This document shows positions 1 to 6,470 of a stretch of 14,487 nt of DNA, piece after piece; the stretch's first letter is position 1; every line of letters begins with the position of its first letter. The stretch lies in contig CANPWX010000011.1 of the NCBI GenBank assembly GCA_947585065.1, positions 1-14,487 on the forward strand, written 5' to 3'. A model generated the notes under the pieces. The model was not told the DNA's origin. It did not search any database and saw nothing but the letters and a program-made list of their open reading frames with translations. The position numbers and the translations under genes were made by a program. The DNA is from an uncultured Bacilli bacterium. Its GTDB lineage: Bacteria > Bacillota_I > Bacilli_A > RF39 > UBA660.

Positions 1-7
1 CGATACC

Positions 8-50
8 CTTTCTATTTTCTCAAAGTTATTAACTTTTAGAAAACAGAAAA
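8..50. repeat. Quasi-palindrome, about 21-bp arms
   Basis: Bases 8-28 and 30-50 are reverse complements with three mismatches, around a single central base at 29. The core reads CTCAAAGTTA-T-TAACTTTTAG. A one-base loop is too tight for a normal RNA hairpin, so a DNA site for a dimeric protein is the more natural reading. The core nearly matches a second palindrome at 162-182. What it serves is not visible, because the next gene to the left is outside the window. Confidence 0.6.
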
Positions 51-128
51 AAGATACGATAAAATAAGGATTTATTTACAGCTTGACTACAAATACCAAA
101 AATATTATTTTCAAATAACCAGAAAAGA

Positions 129-157
129 GTTATAATATTTACAACAAATAAAGACAA
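129..157 (-). promoter_or_regulatory. Possible leftward promoter
   Basis: Read on the minus strand, TTGTCT (157-152) is separated by 17 bp from TATAAC (134-129). It would transcribe leftward out of the window, toward a gene that cannot be seen. It lies between the two related palindromes (8-50 and 162-182), which would fit a regulated promoter. In DNA this AT-rich such matches are common by chance. Confidence 0.3.
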
Positions 158-161
158 TTTA

Positions 162-182
162 CTCAAAGTTAATAACTTTGAG
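162..182. repeat. 21-bp palindrome CTCAAAGTTA-A-TAACTTTGAG
   Basis: The two 10-bp arms (162-171 and 173-182) are perfect reverse complements around one central base. The sequence nearly repeats the core of the palindrome at 8-50, about 140 bp away. The pair looks like two copies of one protein-binding site flanking a possible promoter. It sits just downstream of the pheT terminator. Confidence 0.6.
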
Positions 183-186
183 ATTT

Positions 187-243
187 AAAAAAAGAAGCCT
201 ATCTAAAATCTATTTTTCTTAGAAATTAGACTTGCTTCTTTTT
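187..243 (-). terminator. Terminator of the pheST operon
   Basis: On the minus strand, AAAAAGAAGC (243-234) pairs with GCTTCTTTTT (198-189). An inner, imperfect stem lies between them, and the transcript then runs into T residues. The hairpin starts at the pheT stop codon (244-242), so it should end the pheST transcript directly after the gene. Confidence 0.75.
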
Positions 244-2617
244 ATTTATCTCTTAATGTTGCATTGAACTCTTTTTCTACTTCTTCAATTATTTTATTAA
301 ATACGCTCATAACTTCTTCTTCGGTTAATGTTCTTGTTTCATCTTGGAATGTTAAACGGAATGCAACTGATTTTTCATCATTTGAAACATTTTCTCCTTC
401 ATAAACATCAAATATTTTTATATCACTTAATAATCTTCCACCTTGTTTTTTTATTATTTCTTCTATTTCTTTTACTGTTACTGATTTTTTTACAATAAAT
501 GCCATATCTTTTTCCATACTAGGATATTTTGATATTTCTTTGAATTTAATTGGTTTTATTTTTCTAATTAATTTTGGTAGAGATAATTCAGCAACATATA
601 TTTCTTCTTTAACAATGTTTGGATGAATTCGTCCGATAAAACCAATTTCTTCTCGATCTAATAAAATGCTTGCTGATACTCCAGGATGAATATCTGGATA
701 TTCTTTCTTTTCAAATGAGTATCTATTTTTAAATCCTAAAGATTCTAATAAATCTTCTATTATCCCTTTTACTAAAAAGAAATCAATTTTTACATTTATT
801 TTATGCCATGTGTTTTCAATATAGTTTCCTTTTAATAGCATCGCAACTTTTGTATCTTCTATATAATCTTTATCATAAGTTTTACTAATTTCATATAGCA
901 TGATGTTGTCTACTTTTCTTGCTTTATTGTATTCGTATATATTTAATAAAGATGGTAGAATCGTTGTTCGAATTACTGATTTATCTATACTTAATGGATT
1001 TGGTAAAACTAAATTTTCTTTCTTTTCATAACGGAATAACTTGGCCATATCTGGTGATGTTAATGTATAAGTTTTTGTCTCTGTAAGCCCTAAAGTTCTT
1101 AATCTTTTTGATAAAAATTTACGATATTTTACATCTCCTACATATTCACCTTTTCTTAAAGGAATGCGTGGAAGTGTTGAGACTAAATTATGATATCCAT
1201 AAAGTCTGCCAATTTCTTCAGCAATATCATTCACATTTGGATCAATATCTAATCTTCTTGATGGAATGGTAACTGTAAATGTATTTTTATTTCTAATGTA
1301 ATCAAACCCTAATCTTGATAGTTCTGTTTCCATATCTTTTGGATTAATTTCTATTCCAAGTAATTGATTTACTTTTTCGGCTTCAAAAGTAACTACTTTT
1401 GGTGTTTTATCTATTTTATCATGTTCTACAGTATCTTCTAATACTTCTCCACCTGCATATTTTTCTAATAAATGGCATGCTCGATTGATTGCCATATTTG
1501 TATATTCATAGCTAAGGCCTTTTCCATAACGAATCGATGCTTCACTTTTTAAATTTAAATGACTGGCTGTATTTCGAATACTTACCGCATCAAAAATGGC
1601 ACTTTCAATTAAAATTGTTTTTGTATTTTCATCCACTTCTGTATTCAGTCCACCCATAACTCCTGCAATACAAACAGGTTTATTGCCATCTGTAATTACA
1701 ATATCTTTGGAACTTAGTATTCTTTCTTTATTATCTAATGTGGTAATATTTTCATTCTCTTTCGCATCACGAACTACAATTTTATCTCCTAACTTATCTT
1801 TATCAAAGAAATGAAGAGGTTGTCCAAATTCAAGCATTACATAATTGGAAATATCTACTACATTATTAATTGGACGCATTCCTGCATCTAGTAATCTTTT
1901 TTTCATAAAATCGGGAGATTCTCCAATTTTTACATTTTTTACCATTTTAGCTAAATAATAAGGGCATTTTTCTGTTTCTACTTTTAAATTAAAATAATTT
2001 TTTATTGAATCTTTTATAGGATGAAATTCTAAACTTGGTAATGTTACTTTTTTATTTAAAATGGATGCGATTTCATAGGCAAATCCAATATGGTAATAAC
2101 AGTCATTGTTTCTATGTTTATGAATATCTAATTCATATAAAGTAGAATCTCTATGTAAATATTTCATTGCGTCCATTCCTATTTCAGCATCTGAATCACA
2201 TTCATAGATTCCTTTGGCATAATTTTCTTCAGTTTTCTCTTCTAATCCTAATTCAAATAAAGCACATAGCATTCCATTTGATTTTACTCCCCTTATTTCA
2301 CTTTCTTTAATTTCAAAATTTCCTGGTAAAACTGCATTTGGTAATGCTACTATAACTTTTATTCCTTCTCTTACATTAGGCGCTCCACAAACTATCTGAG
2401 TTGTTTTTGTTTCACTTATTTTTACTTCACAAATATGTAAATGATCTGAATTTGGATGTTTCTCACATTTTATTACTTCTCCAATTATTAAATGATCTAT
2501 GTGGTTTGTGACTACTTTTTCTACATTAATACCCGCTTTAGTAATTTTTACTGCTAATTCTTTTAGATCTTCTTCTTTAATATCAATATAATCTGATACC
2601 CATTCTAAACTAATCAT
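242..2617 (-). CDS. pheT: Phenylalanine--tRNA ligase beta subunit
   Basis: Beta chain of the alpha2beta2 phenylalanyl-tRNA synthetase, which charges tRNA-Phe in the cytoplasm; it binds the tRNA and carries the editing site. The 791-aa protein has the full bacterial domain order: an EMAP/tRNA-binding fold (about residues 40-150), the B3/B4 editing region (about 205-380, with FGQPLHFFD and the GVMGG stretch), B5 (about 395-470), the core-like domain, and a C-terminal FDX-ACB anticodon-binding domain (about 695-791). The start chosen is the ATG at 2617-2615, with GGAGG six bases upstream. An in-frame ATG seven codons earlier has no ribosome site. The start codon overlaps the end of pheS by eight bases (ATGATTAG), so the two are probably translationally coupled. 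A terminator follows at once. Confidence 0.97.
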   Translation of the reverse strand: MISLEWVSDYIDIKEEDLKELAVKITKAGINVEKVVTNHIDHLIIGEVIKCEKHPNSDHLHICEVKISETKTTQIVCGAPNVREGIKVIVALPNAVLPGNFEIKESEIRGVKSNGMLCALFELGLEEKTEENYAKGIYECDSDAEIGMDAMKYLHRDSTLYELDIHKHRNNDCYYHIGFAYEIASILNKKVTLPSLEFHPIKDSIKNYFNLKVETEKCPYYLAKMVKNVKIGESPDFMKKRLLDAGMRPINNVVDISNYVMLEFGQPLHFFDKDKLGDKIVVRDAKENENITTLDNKERILSSKDIVITDGNKPVCIAGVMGGLNTEVDENTKTILIESAIFDAVSIRNTASHLNLKSEASIRYGKGLSYEYTNMAINRACHLLEKYAGGEVLEDTVEHDKIDKTPKVVTFEAEKVNQLLGIEINPKDMETELSRLGFDYIRNKNTFTVTIPSRRLDIDPNVNDIAEEIGRLYGYHNLVSTLPRIPLRKGEYVGDVKYRKFLSKRLRTLGLTETKTYTLTSPDMAKLFRYEKKENLVLPNPLSIDKSVIRTTILPSLLNIYEYNKARKVDNIMLYEISKTYDKDYIEDTKVAMLLKGNYIENTWHKINVKIDFFLVKGIIEDLLESLGFKNRYSFEKKEYPDIHPGVSASILLDREEIGFIGRIHPNIVKEEIYVAELSLPKLIRKIKPIKFKEISKYPSMEKDMAFIVKKSVTVKEIEEIIKKQGGRLLSDIKIFDVYEGENVSNDEKSVAFRLTFQDETRTLTEEEVMSVFNKIIEEVEKEFNATLRDK

Positions 2618-3656
2618 TTTGAGCCTCCATTCTATCAAATCCTGTACTTACTCTTAAATCTGTTAAATAAAATGTACGAATATCACTTATACCATATTTT
2701 AACATGGCGAGTCTTTCCGCCCCAAAACCAAAAGCAAAACCACTCCAAATATTTGGATCATAACCACAATTTTTTAGAACATTTGGATGTACCATTCCTG
2801 CTCCTGCTACTGTTATCCAGCCAGTATTTTTGCAAAGAGCACAGCCAGTTCCTTTACATTTGAAACAACTGATATCTAGTTCTACACTTGGTTCAGTAAA
2901 TTGGTAATAGCTTGGTCGCAAGCGAGTTTCAGTACTACTTCCAAATAAATGTTTTGCAATAACGTCAAATGTTCCTTTTAAGTCAGATAGGCTAATATCT
3001 TTATCTACCAATAATCCTTCTATTTGCATAAATTGGTGAGAATGGGTTGCATCATCATCATCTCTTCGATATGTTTTTCCAGGGCAAATCATCCGGATTG
3101 GTTCTAATCCTTTTTTTTCTAACATTGTTCTTGCTTGCACAGGAGATGTTTGACTTCGTAATAAAAGTTCTTCTTCTTTTAGATAGAATGTATCCTGGGC
3201 ATCTCTTGCTGGATGGCCTTTTGGAATATTTAATAGTTCAAAGTTAAAACGATCTTCTTCTATTTCGGGACCATCTACTACATCATAACCCATACTCATT
3301 AAAAGTTCTTCTACTTCTTCAATTATTTTTTCCAAAATGTTAGGATTTCCCATAGGAATTCTTGTGGATGGCAAGCCAATATCTACACTTTCATTTTGAA
3401 GTTTTTCATTTAATAATTTGGTTTCTAACTCTATTTTTTTTGCTTCAAAATATTCATTAAAACCATTTTTTAATTCATTCATTTTTTCCCCATAGGATTT
3501 TTTCTCTTCTACAGGAATATCTTTTATTTTAGTATTTAATTCAGGAATTATACCTTTTTTACCCATGTATTTTACTTTTATTTCATTTAGTTCATTCCAT
3601 GTTGTTACTTCATTGATTTCTTTTTCGATTGTTTTTAATAATTCAAGTGTGTTCAT
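2610..3656 (-). CDS. pheS: Phenylalanine--tRNA ligase alpha subunit
   Basis: Catalytic alpha chain of phenylalanyl-tRNA synthetase. From the chosen start it is 348 aa, normal for the family. An N-terminal helical tRNA-binding arm (about 1-90) is followed by the class II catalytic domain, with motif 2 (YRRDD 196-200, then THSHQF to EG at 204-214) and motif 3 (GFGAERLAML, 310-319). Cysteines 264, 267, 272 and 275 form a C-x2-C-x4-C-x2-C knot, as in other Firmicute PheS. The start is the ATG at 3656-3654, ten bases after GAGAGG. Two upstream in-frame ATGs were rejected: one begins in the T-run of the leader terminator (3692), the other sits right against the ribosome site. It is first in the pheST operon and controlled by the T-box leader upstream. 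Confidence 0.97.
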   Translation of the reverse strand: MNTLELLKTIEKEINEVTTWNELNEIKVKYMGKKGIIPELNTKIKDIPVEEKKSYGEKMNELKNGFNEYFEAKKIELETKLLNEKLQNESVDIGLPSTRIPMGNPNILEKIIEEVEELLMSMGYDVVDGPEIEEDRFNFELLNIPKGHPARDAQDTFYLKEEELLLRSQTSPVQARTMLEKKGLEPIRMICPGKTYRRDDDDATHSHQFMQIEGLLVDKDISLSDLKGTFDVIAKHLFGSSTETRLRPSYYQFTEPSVELDISCFKCKGTGCALCKNTGWITVAGAGMVHPNVLKNCGYDPNIWSGFAFGFGAERLAMLKYGISDIRTFYLTDLRVSTGFDRMEAQND

Positions 3657-3692
3657 TCTTATCATTCCTCTCTCACTTGTCTTTTTAGTCAT

Positions 3693-3750
3693 AAAAAAAC
3701 TATAAATATAAGGACGAGAAAAATCGTGGTACCACCTTAATTTATAGTTT
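3693..3750 (-). terminator. T-box regulated terminator of pheST
   Basis: AAACTATAAATTAAGG (3750-3735) pairs with CCTTATATTTATAGTTT (3713 onward) and is followed by a run of seven T. The T-box core lies at the 3' end of the 5' arm and in the loop, so binding of uncharged tRNA would favour the antiterminator instead, as in the T-box family. Confidence 0.92.
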
Positions 3751-3911
3751 GAGATAACTAACTCTTTGTCGTAACGTGACGAACGCTTAAAGTTTTGCTT
3801 TAAGACTCAGAAAGCGAATTCATAAATTTTTCTTTTGTTTAGTTTCACCAATTCTAAACTCTCTTATAAAAAGAAATTTTTTTATTACTACTCTTTCCTC
3901 ATTGCTTTACG
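3693..3911 (-). promoter_or_regulatory. T-box riboswitch leader, tRNA-Phe specific
   Basis: The leader senses uncharged tRNA-Phe and lets transcription continue into pheST. On the minus strand it shows the stem I start with the GAGGAAAGAGTAG motif (near 3900-3888), the AGAGAG and GGTGAAAC elements further along, and a specifier loop reading TGAATTCG in which UUC (3818-3816), a Phe codon, is the specifier. Then come CTGAG, a short hairpin (CTTAAAG, loop CAAAA, CTTTAAG), the T-box AAGGTGGTACCACG (3738-3725) and a terminator. AAAGC near the 5' end can pair with GCTTT after the specifier to close stem I. The leader is compact, about 220 nt. Confidence 0.95.
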
Positions 3912-3917
3912 GAACTT

Positions 3918-3947
3918 ATTATATCAAAGAATAAATTCCTATTTCAA
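3918..3947 (-). promoter_or_regulatory. pheST promoter
   Basis: TTGAAA (3947-3942) and a perfect TATAAT (3923-3918) are separated by 18 bp. The start site would be near 3911, just before the first conserved T-box stem. Confidence 0.8.
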
Positions 3948-3979
3948 GTCTCTTTTTTATTTTTATAGCTATTTTCACA

Positions 3980-4606
3980 TTAATCTTTTATTTTTATCCC
4001 TAACATTCCTATTAAATAAGGGCACTGAGAATAATCAATGATCATTCCTTTTAACGAACTTTCATCAAATATTGTCGTCGCGATTTCACATTTAGAAAAA
4101 TCAATATCTTTTAATTTTGTATGAATGAATTCGGTTCGATTGAAGTTCACATTATTGAACTCGATATTTTTTAGTTTTGTTTCTAAAAAACTAGATTCTG
4201 AAAAAAGACTGTCTTCCATTCTAACATTTTCCATTTTGGCTTCCGCAAAATTAAGGTATTTCGTATTGCAATTTATCCATTCTACGTCTTTGAAGGAAGT
4301 ACCGATAAAAGAAGTACCAACCATTTTACAATCTTTAAATTGGACACGACTCAATAATTTTTTATCAAAAACTTGATTCGATAGATCGCAGCCTTCGAAA
4401 ATGACATCTACACAATCAACATCTTTTAAAGTAATGGAATTAAAATCACATTTTTCAAAGATACAAGAATCTAAAGTTATTTCTTTTATTTGCATCGGTT
4501 TTTGATTTTCAAAATGAAAGATTCCTTCTGATATTTCTTCATCTTGATAACATTTAATAAAATCTTTTTCTATTACATTTTTTAGTTTTGGAGAATTTAT
4601 TTTCAT
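3980..4606 (-). CDS. Pentapeptide-repeat protein
   Basis: A soluble protein of 208 aa without signal peptide or membrane segment. From about residue 35 to 185 it shows the five-residue periodicity of pentapeptide repeats, with a centre F or L and small or polar residues around it (for example CIFEKCDF, CDLSNQVF, TSFIGTSF, VNFNRTEF, IDFSKCEI). Such proteins fold as a four-sided right-handed beta-helix. The family includes DNA-mimic gyrase protectors (Qnr, McbG, MfpA), but most members have no known role and nothing here shows which applies. The start is the ATG at 4606-4604, with GAGG four bases upstream; an earlier in-frame ATG at 4639 has no ribosome site. The upstream dehydrogenase terminator separates it from that gene, so it may need read-through or a promoter I cannot identify. 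Confidence 0.85.
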   Translation of the reverse strand: MKINSPKLKNVIEKDFIKCYQDEEISEGIFHFENQKPMQIKEITLDSCIFEKCDFNSITLKDVDCVDVIFEGCDLSNQVFDKKLLSRVQFKDCKMVGTSFIGTSFKDVEWINCNTKYLNFAEAKMENVRMEDSLFSESSFLETKLKNIEFNNVNFNRTEFIHTKLKDIDFSKCEIATTIFDESSLKGMIIDYSQCPYLIGMLGIKIKD

Positions 4607-4624
4607 CTTTCCTCTTTCTTTCTC

Positions 4625-4648
4625 AAAAAAAGCAGACATTGTCTACTT
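4625..4648 (-). terminator. Terminator after the dehydrogenase gene
   Basis: On the minus strand AAGTAGAC (4648-4641), loop AAT, then GTCTGCTT (4637-4630) form an 8-bp stem with one G-U pair, followed by a T-run. It begins two bases after the stop codon of the upstream gene. Confidence 0.8.
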
Positions 4649-4650
4649 GA

Positions 4651-5406
4651 TTATTGAATTGTTACTCCACCATCTACCACTACTGTTGCACCAATAACAT
4701 AAGATGATAAATCACTGGAAAGAAATAAAACAACATTTCCAATTTCTTCAGGAGTAGCTAATCTTCCTAAAGGTATCTGGGTGCAAAAAAGTTGATAAGT
4801 GTCTGGATCATTTTTTCTTACATTTTGAATTAATGGTGTTTCTGTTACGCCTGGACAAACTGCATTAATTCGAATATTATTTTTGCATTCTTCCAATGCA
4901 ACAGATTTTGTTAATCCTAATACGGCATGTTTACTGGTATTATATGGTACTATGCCAGGATTTCCTAAAATGCCAGAAGTAGAAGAGATATTCACAATGG
5001 TTCCACCTTTATTTTGATGCATTGCTTTTATTTCTTCTTGGCAACATAAGAATACACCTTTTACATCTAAGTTATAAACCTCTTCAAAATTTTCTATTGG
5101 TGTATCTACTAAATTTATTGTAGCACTTGATTTTCCAGCATTATTACATGCGCAATCTAAACGACCATAGGTATCAATTGTAAATTTTACCATCGCTTCT
5201 ATTTCTTCTTTTTTTGTTACATCAGCAACAAAGGATACGGCATCTCCACCACTTGCACATATTTCTTTTGCAACTTTTTGGGCTGTTTCAGGATTGTAAT
5301 CGACTACAACTACTTTTGCTCCTTCTTTCGCATAGCACTTACAAACAGCTTCACCAATTCCTTGACCTCCCCCTGTTACAAGAGCAACTTTATCTTTTAA
5401 TAACAT
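4651..5406 (-). CDS. Short-chain dehydrogenase/reductase (SDR)
   Basis: Classical cytosolic SDR oxidoreductase of 251 aa, a normal length. It has a Rossmann fold with TGGGQGIG (11-18), aspartate 36 after the second strand (suggesting NAD(H) rather than NADP(H)), NNAG (88-91), and the catalytic set N112, S142, Y155, K159 (YNTSK). The C-terminus ends in the usual GATVVVDGG stretch. The fold is related to FabG, but no fatty-acid genes lie nearby and the NAD-type aspartate argues against calling it FabG. The substrate cannot be told from the sequence. GGAGG lies seven bases before the ATG at 5406-5404. It has its own promoter overlapping the end of the upstream regulator gene, and a terminator directly after it. 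Confidence 0.9.
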   Translation of the reverse strand: MLLKDKVALVTGGGQGIGEAVCKCYAKEGAKVVVVDYNPETAQKVAKEICASGGDAVSFVADVTKKEEIEAMVKFTIDTYGRLDCACNNAGKSSATINLVDTPIENFEEVYNLDVKGVFLCCQEEIKAMHQNKGGTIVNISSTSGILGNPGIVPYNTSKHAVLGLTKSVALEECKNNIRINAVCPGVTETPLIQNVRKNDPDTYQLFCTQIPLGRLATPEEIGNVVLFLSSDLSSYVIGATVVVDGGVTIQ

Positions 5407-5434
5407 TCTTCTTCCTCCATTCTTCTATAACCAC

Positions 5435-5463
5435 AGTATATCACCAAAGTAAATAAAGTGGAA
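5435..5463 (-). promoter_or_regulatory. Promoter of the dehydrogenase gene
   Basis: An extended -10 (TGA-TATACT, with TATACT at 5440-5435) lies 17 bp from a weak -35 (TTCCAC, 5463-5458). It sits in the short gap after the XRE gene. Confidence 0.5.
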
Positions 5464-5466
5464 GAA

Positions 5467-5808
5467 TTATTTGCCGATCATTGTTAGAACGAAGATCACT
5501 GCTATTAATAAAATAACTATACTAAAAAAGAAAAGAAGCTTTTTTCGTTTTCTGGCATTCATGGCATAATAAAAAATTGTATCATCATTTTTATTTTCTA
5601 ATTTTTCTCCTAATAATAATTCATTTATAGTAATATCTAATTGAAAACTTAAAAGTTCTAAATCATAAATACTTGGCATCCATAATCCTTTTTCCCAACA
5701 AGAAATTGTCCTTTCAAAAACTCCTAGTCGATGTGCTAATTCTTTCTGAGTTATTTTTTTTTCCCTTCTTAATTCTTTGATAAAATGGCCAATTCTTTTT
5801 TTATTCAT
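5467..5808 (-). CDS. XRE-family regulator with C-terminal membrane anchor
   Basis: A protein of 113 aa with two parts. Residues 1-65 form a Cro/CI helix-turn-helix (IGHFIKELRREKKITQKEL, then the recognition helix region VFERTISCWEKG). A charged RKRKK stretch (about 86-90) is followed by one hydrophobic segment (about 91-111) that should place the C-terminus in or across the membrane, the DNA-binding domain staying in the cytoplasm. The ATG at 5808 follows an AGGCGGG ribosome site; an in-frame TTG at 5829 is less likely. The gene is divergent from the double-XRE gene, with inverted repeats between them, so mutual or self regulation is likely. Small XRE-plus-one-helix proteins are widespread in Firmicutes, usually of unknown function. 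Confidence 0.85.
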   Translation of the reverse strand: MNKKRIGHFIKELRREKKITQKELAHRLGVFERTISCWEKGLWMPSIYDLELLSFQLDITINELLLGEKLENKNDDTIFYYAMNARKRKKLLFFFSIVILLIAVIFVLTMIGK

Positions 5809-5837
5809 TTTATCCCGCCTTTCTTTCAACTAATTTT

Positions 5838-5881
5838 ATCATAACACATTTTTAACGAATAGTCTTCGTTTTTATCGTTAA
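5838..5881. promoter_or_regulatory. Divergent promoter/operator region of the XRE pair
   Basis: Two nested inverted repeats share half-sites: AACGAA (5854-5859) with TTCGTT (5865-5870), five bases apart, and TTAACGA (5852-5858) with TCGTTAA (5875-5881), sixteen bases apart. The minus-strand gene has an extended -10 (TGT-TATGAT, with TATGAT at 5843-5838), whose -35 region falls inside the repeats. A regulator bound here would block that promoter. No convincing plus-strand promoter was found. Confidence 0.6.
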
Positions 5882-5918
5882 TACTATTTTTAATGGGAAA
5901 ATTATGATGGTGGTATGT

Positions 5919-6368
5919 ATGTTTCAAAATAACATTAAATGGTGCCGTGAAGAACTACAAATGACTCAAAAAGAATTGGGTTTTATTTTTGGAGTTAGTG
6001 ATTCTGCTGTCTGTAGTTGGGAAAATGCTCGAGATTCTATGCCTATTAAAAAAGTAATACGTTTTTGTAATTTATATAATTTTTCGATGGATTTCGTTTT
6101 AGGTCTAACAAGAAAAAATGAACATTATGGAAAATTTGAAATTAATCGTGCAATTGTTGGTACCCGTTTAAAGAAACTTCGTACAGAACTTCATTTAACT
6201 CAACAAGCTCTATCTGACGAATGCCGTATTTCACAAACAACTTACAGTGGATATGAAACAGGCCATTATTTAATTAATACTAATAATCTTTACTACATTT
6301 GTAAAACTTATAATATATCAATGGATTGGATTTTAGGAAGAACAAAGGATCCAAAAATCAAAAAATAA
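5919..6368 (+). CDS. Regulator with two tandem XRE helix-turn-helix domains
   Basis: A soluble 149-aa protein, the only plus-strand gene. Residues 1-63 and about 75-149 are two copies of the same fold: each starts with an (I/L)K-x-(C/L)R-x-EL-x-(M/L)TQ helix and ends with a closely similar motif, FSMDFVLGLTRK in the first and ISMDWILGRTKD in the second. This is an internal duplication, with no separate ligand or membrane domain. The two domains could recognise two half-sites from one chain, fitting the paired repeats upstream. The ATG at 5919 is preceded by GGTGG at five bases; two ATGs (5904, 5907) lie upstream with only a weak GGGA. It is divergent from the membrane-anchored XRE gene and convergent with the MATE-kinase gene. 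Its target genes are not known. Confidence 0.85.
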   Translation: MFQNNIKWCREELQMTQKELGFIFGVSDSAVCSWENARDSMPIKKVIRFCNLYNFSMDFVLGLTRKNEHYGKFEINRAIVGTRLKKLRTELHLTQQALSDECRISQTTYSGYETGHYLINTNNLYYICKTYNISMDWILGRTKDPKIKK

Positions 6369-6382
6369 TTTTGTTCTTCTGT

Positions 6383-6410
6383 TATTATCATAACATACAT
6401 TATGATAATA
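6383..6410. repeat. Perfect 11-bp inverted repeat
   Basis: TATTATCATAA (6383-6393) and TTATGATAATA (6400-6410) surround a six-base loop. No T-run follows on either strand, so it is not a standard terminator alone. It could aid the neighbouring terminator, stabilise the 3' end of the plus-strand transcript, or be a protein site. Confidence 0.5.
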
Positions 6411-6430
6411 TGCAACAAAAAAAGATAAAA

Positions 6431-6470
6431 GAAAAGATAAATTTTCATCGAACTTATCTTTTCATTTTTT
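6431..6470. terminator. Bidirectional terminator between convergent genes
   Basis: GAAAAGATAA (6431-6440) pairs with TTATCTTTTC (6454-6463), followed on the plus strand by a T-run (6465-6470) and on the minus strand by a T-rich tract. It ends the double-XRE transcript and, read the other way, the MATE-kinase transcript, whose stop codon lies in the stem. Confidence 0.75.

Noticed and set aside
108..136. Plus-strand promoter TTTTCA-17-TATAAT
   Set aside because: It would run into the pheT terminator and antisense to pheT with no gene to serve; such matches are frequent in DNA this AT-rich.
3657..3692. Longer pheS starting at 3692
   Set aside because: The ATG falls in the T-run of the T-box terminator and lacks a ribosome site; the ATG at 3656 follows GAGAGG and gives normal length.
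4651..5406. Calling the dehydrogenase FabG
   Set aside because: The motif set is shared by all classical SDRs, aspartate 36 suggests NAD rather than NADP, and no fatty-acid genes are near.
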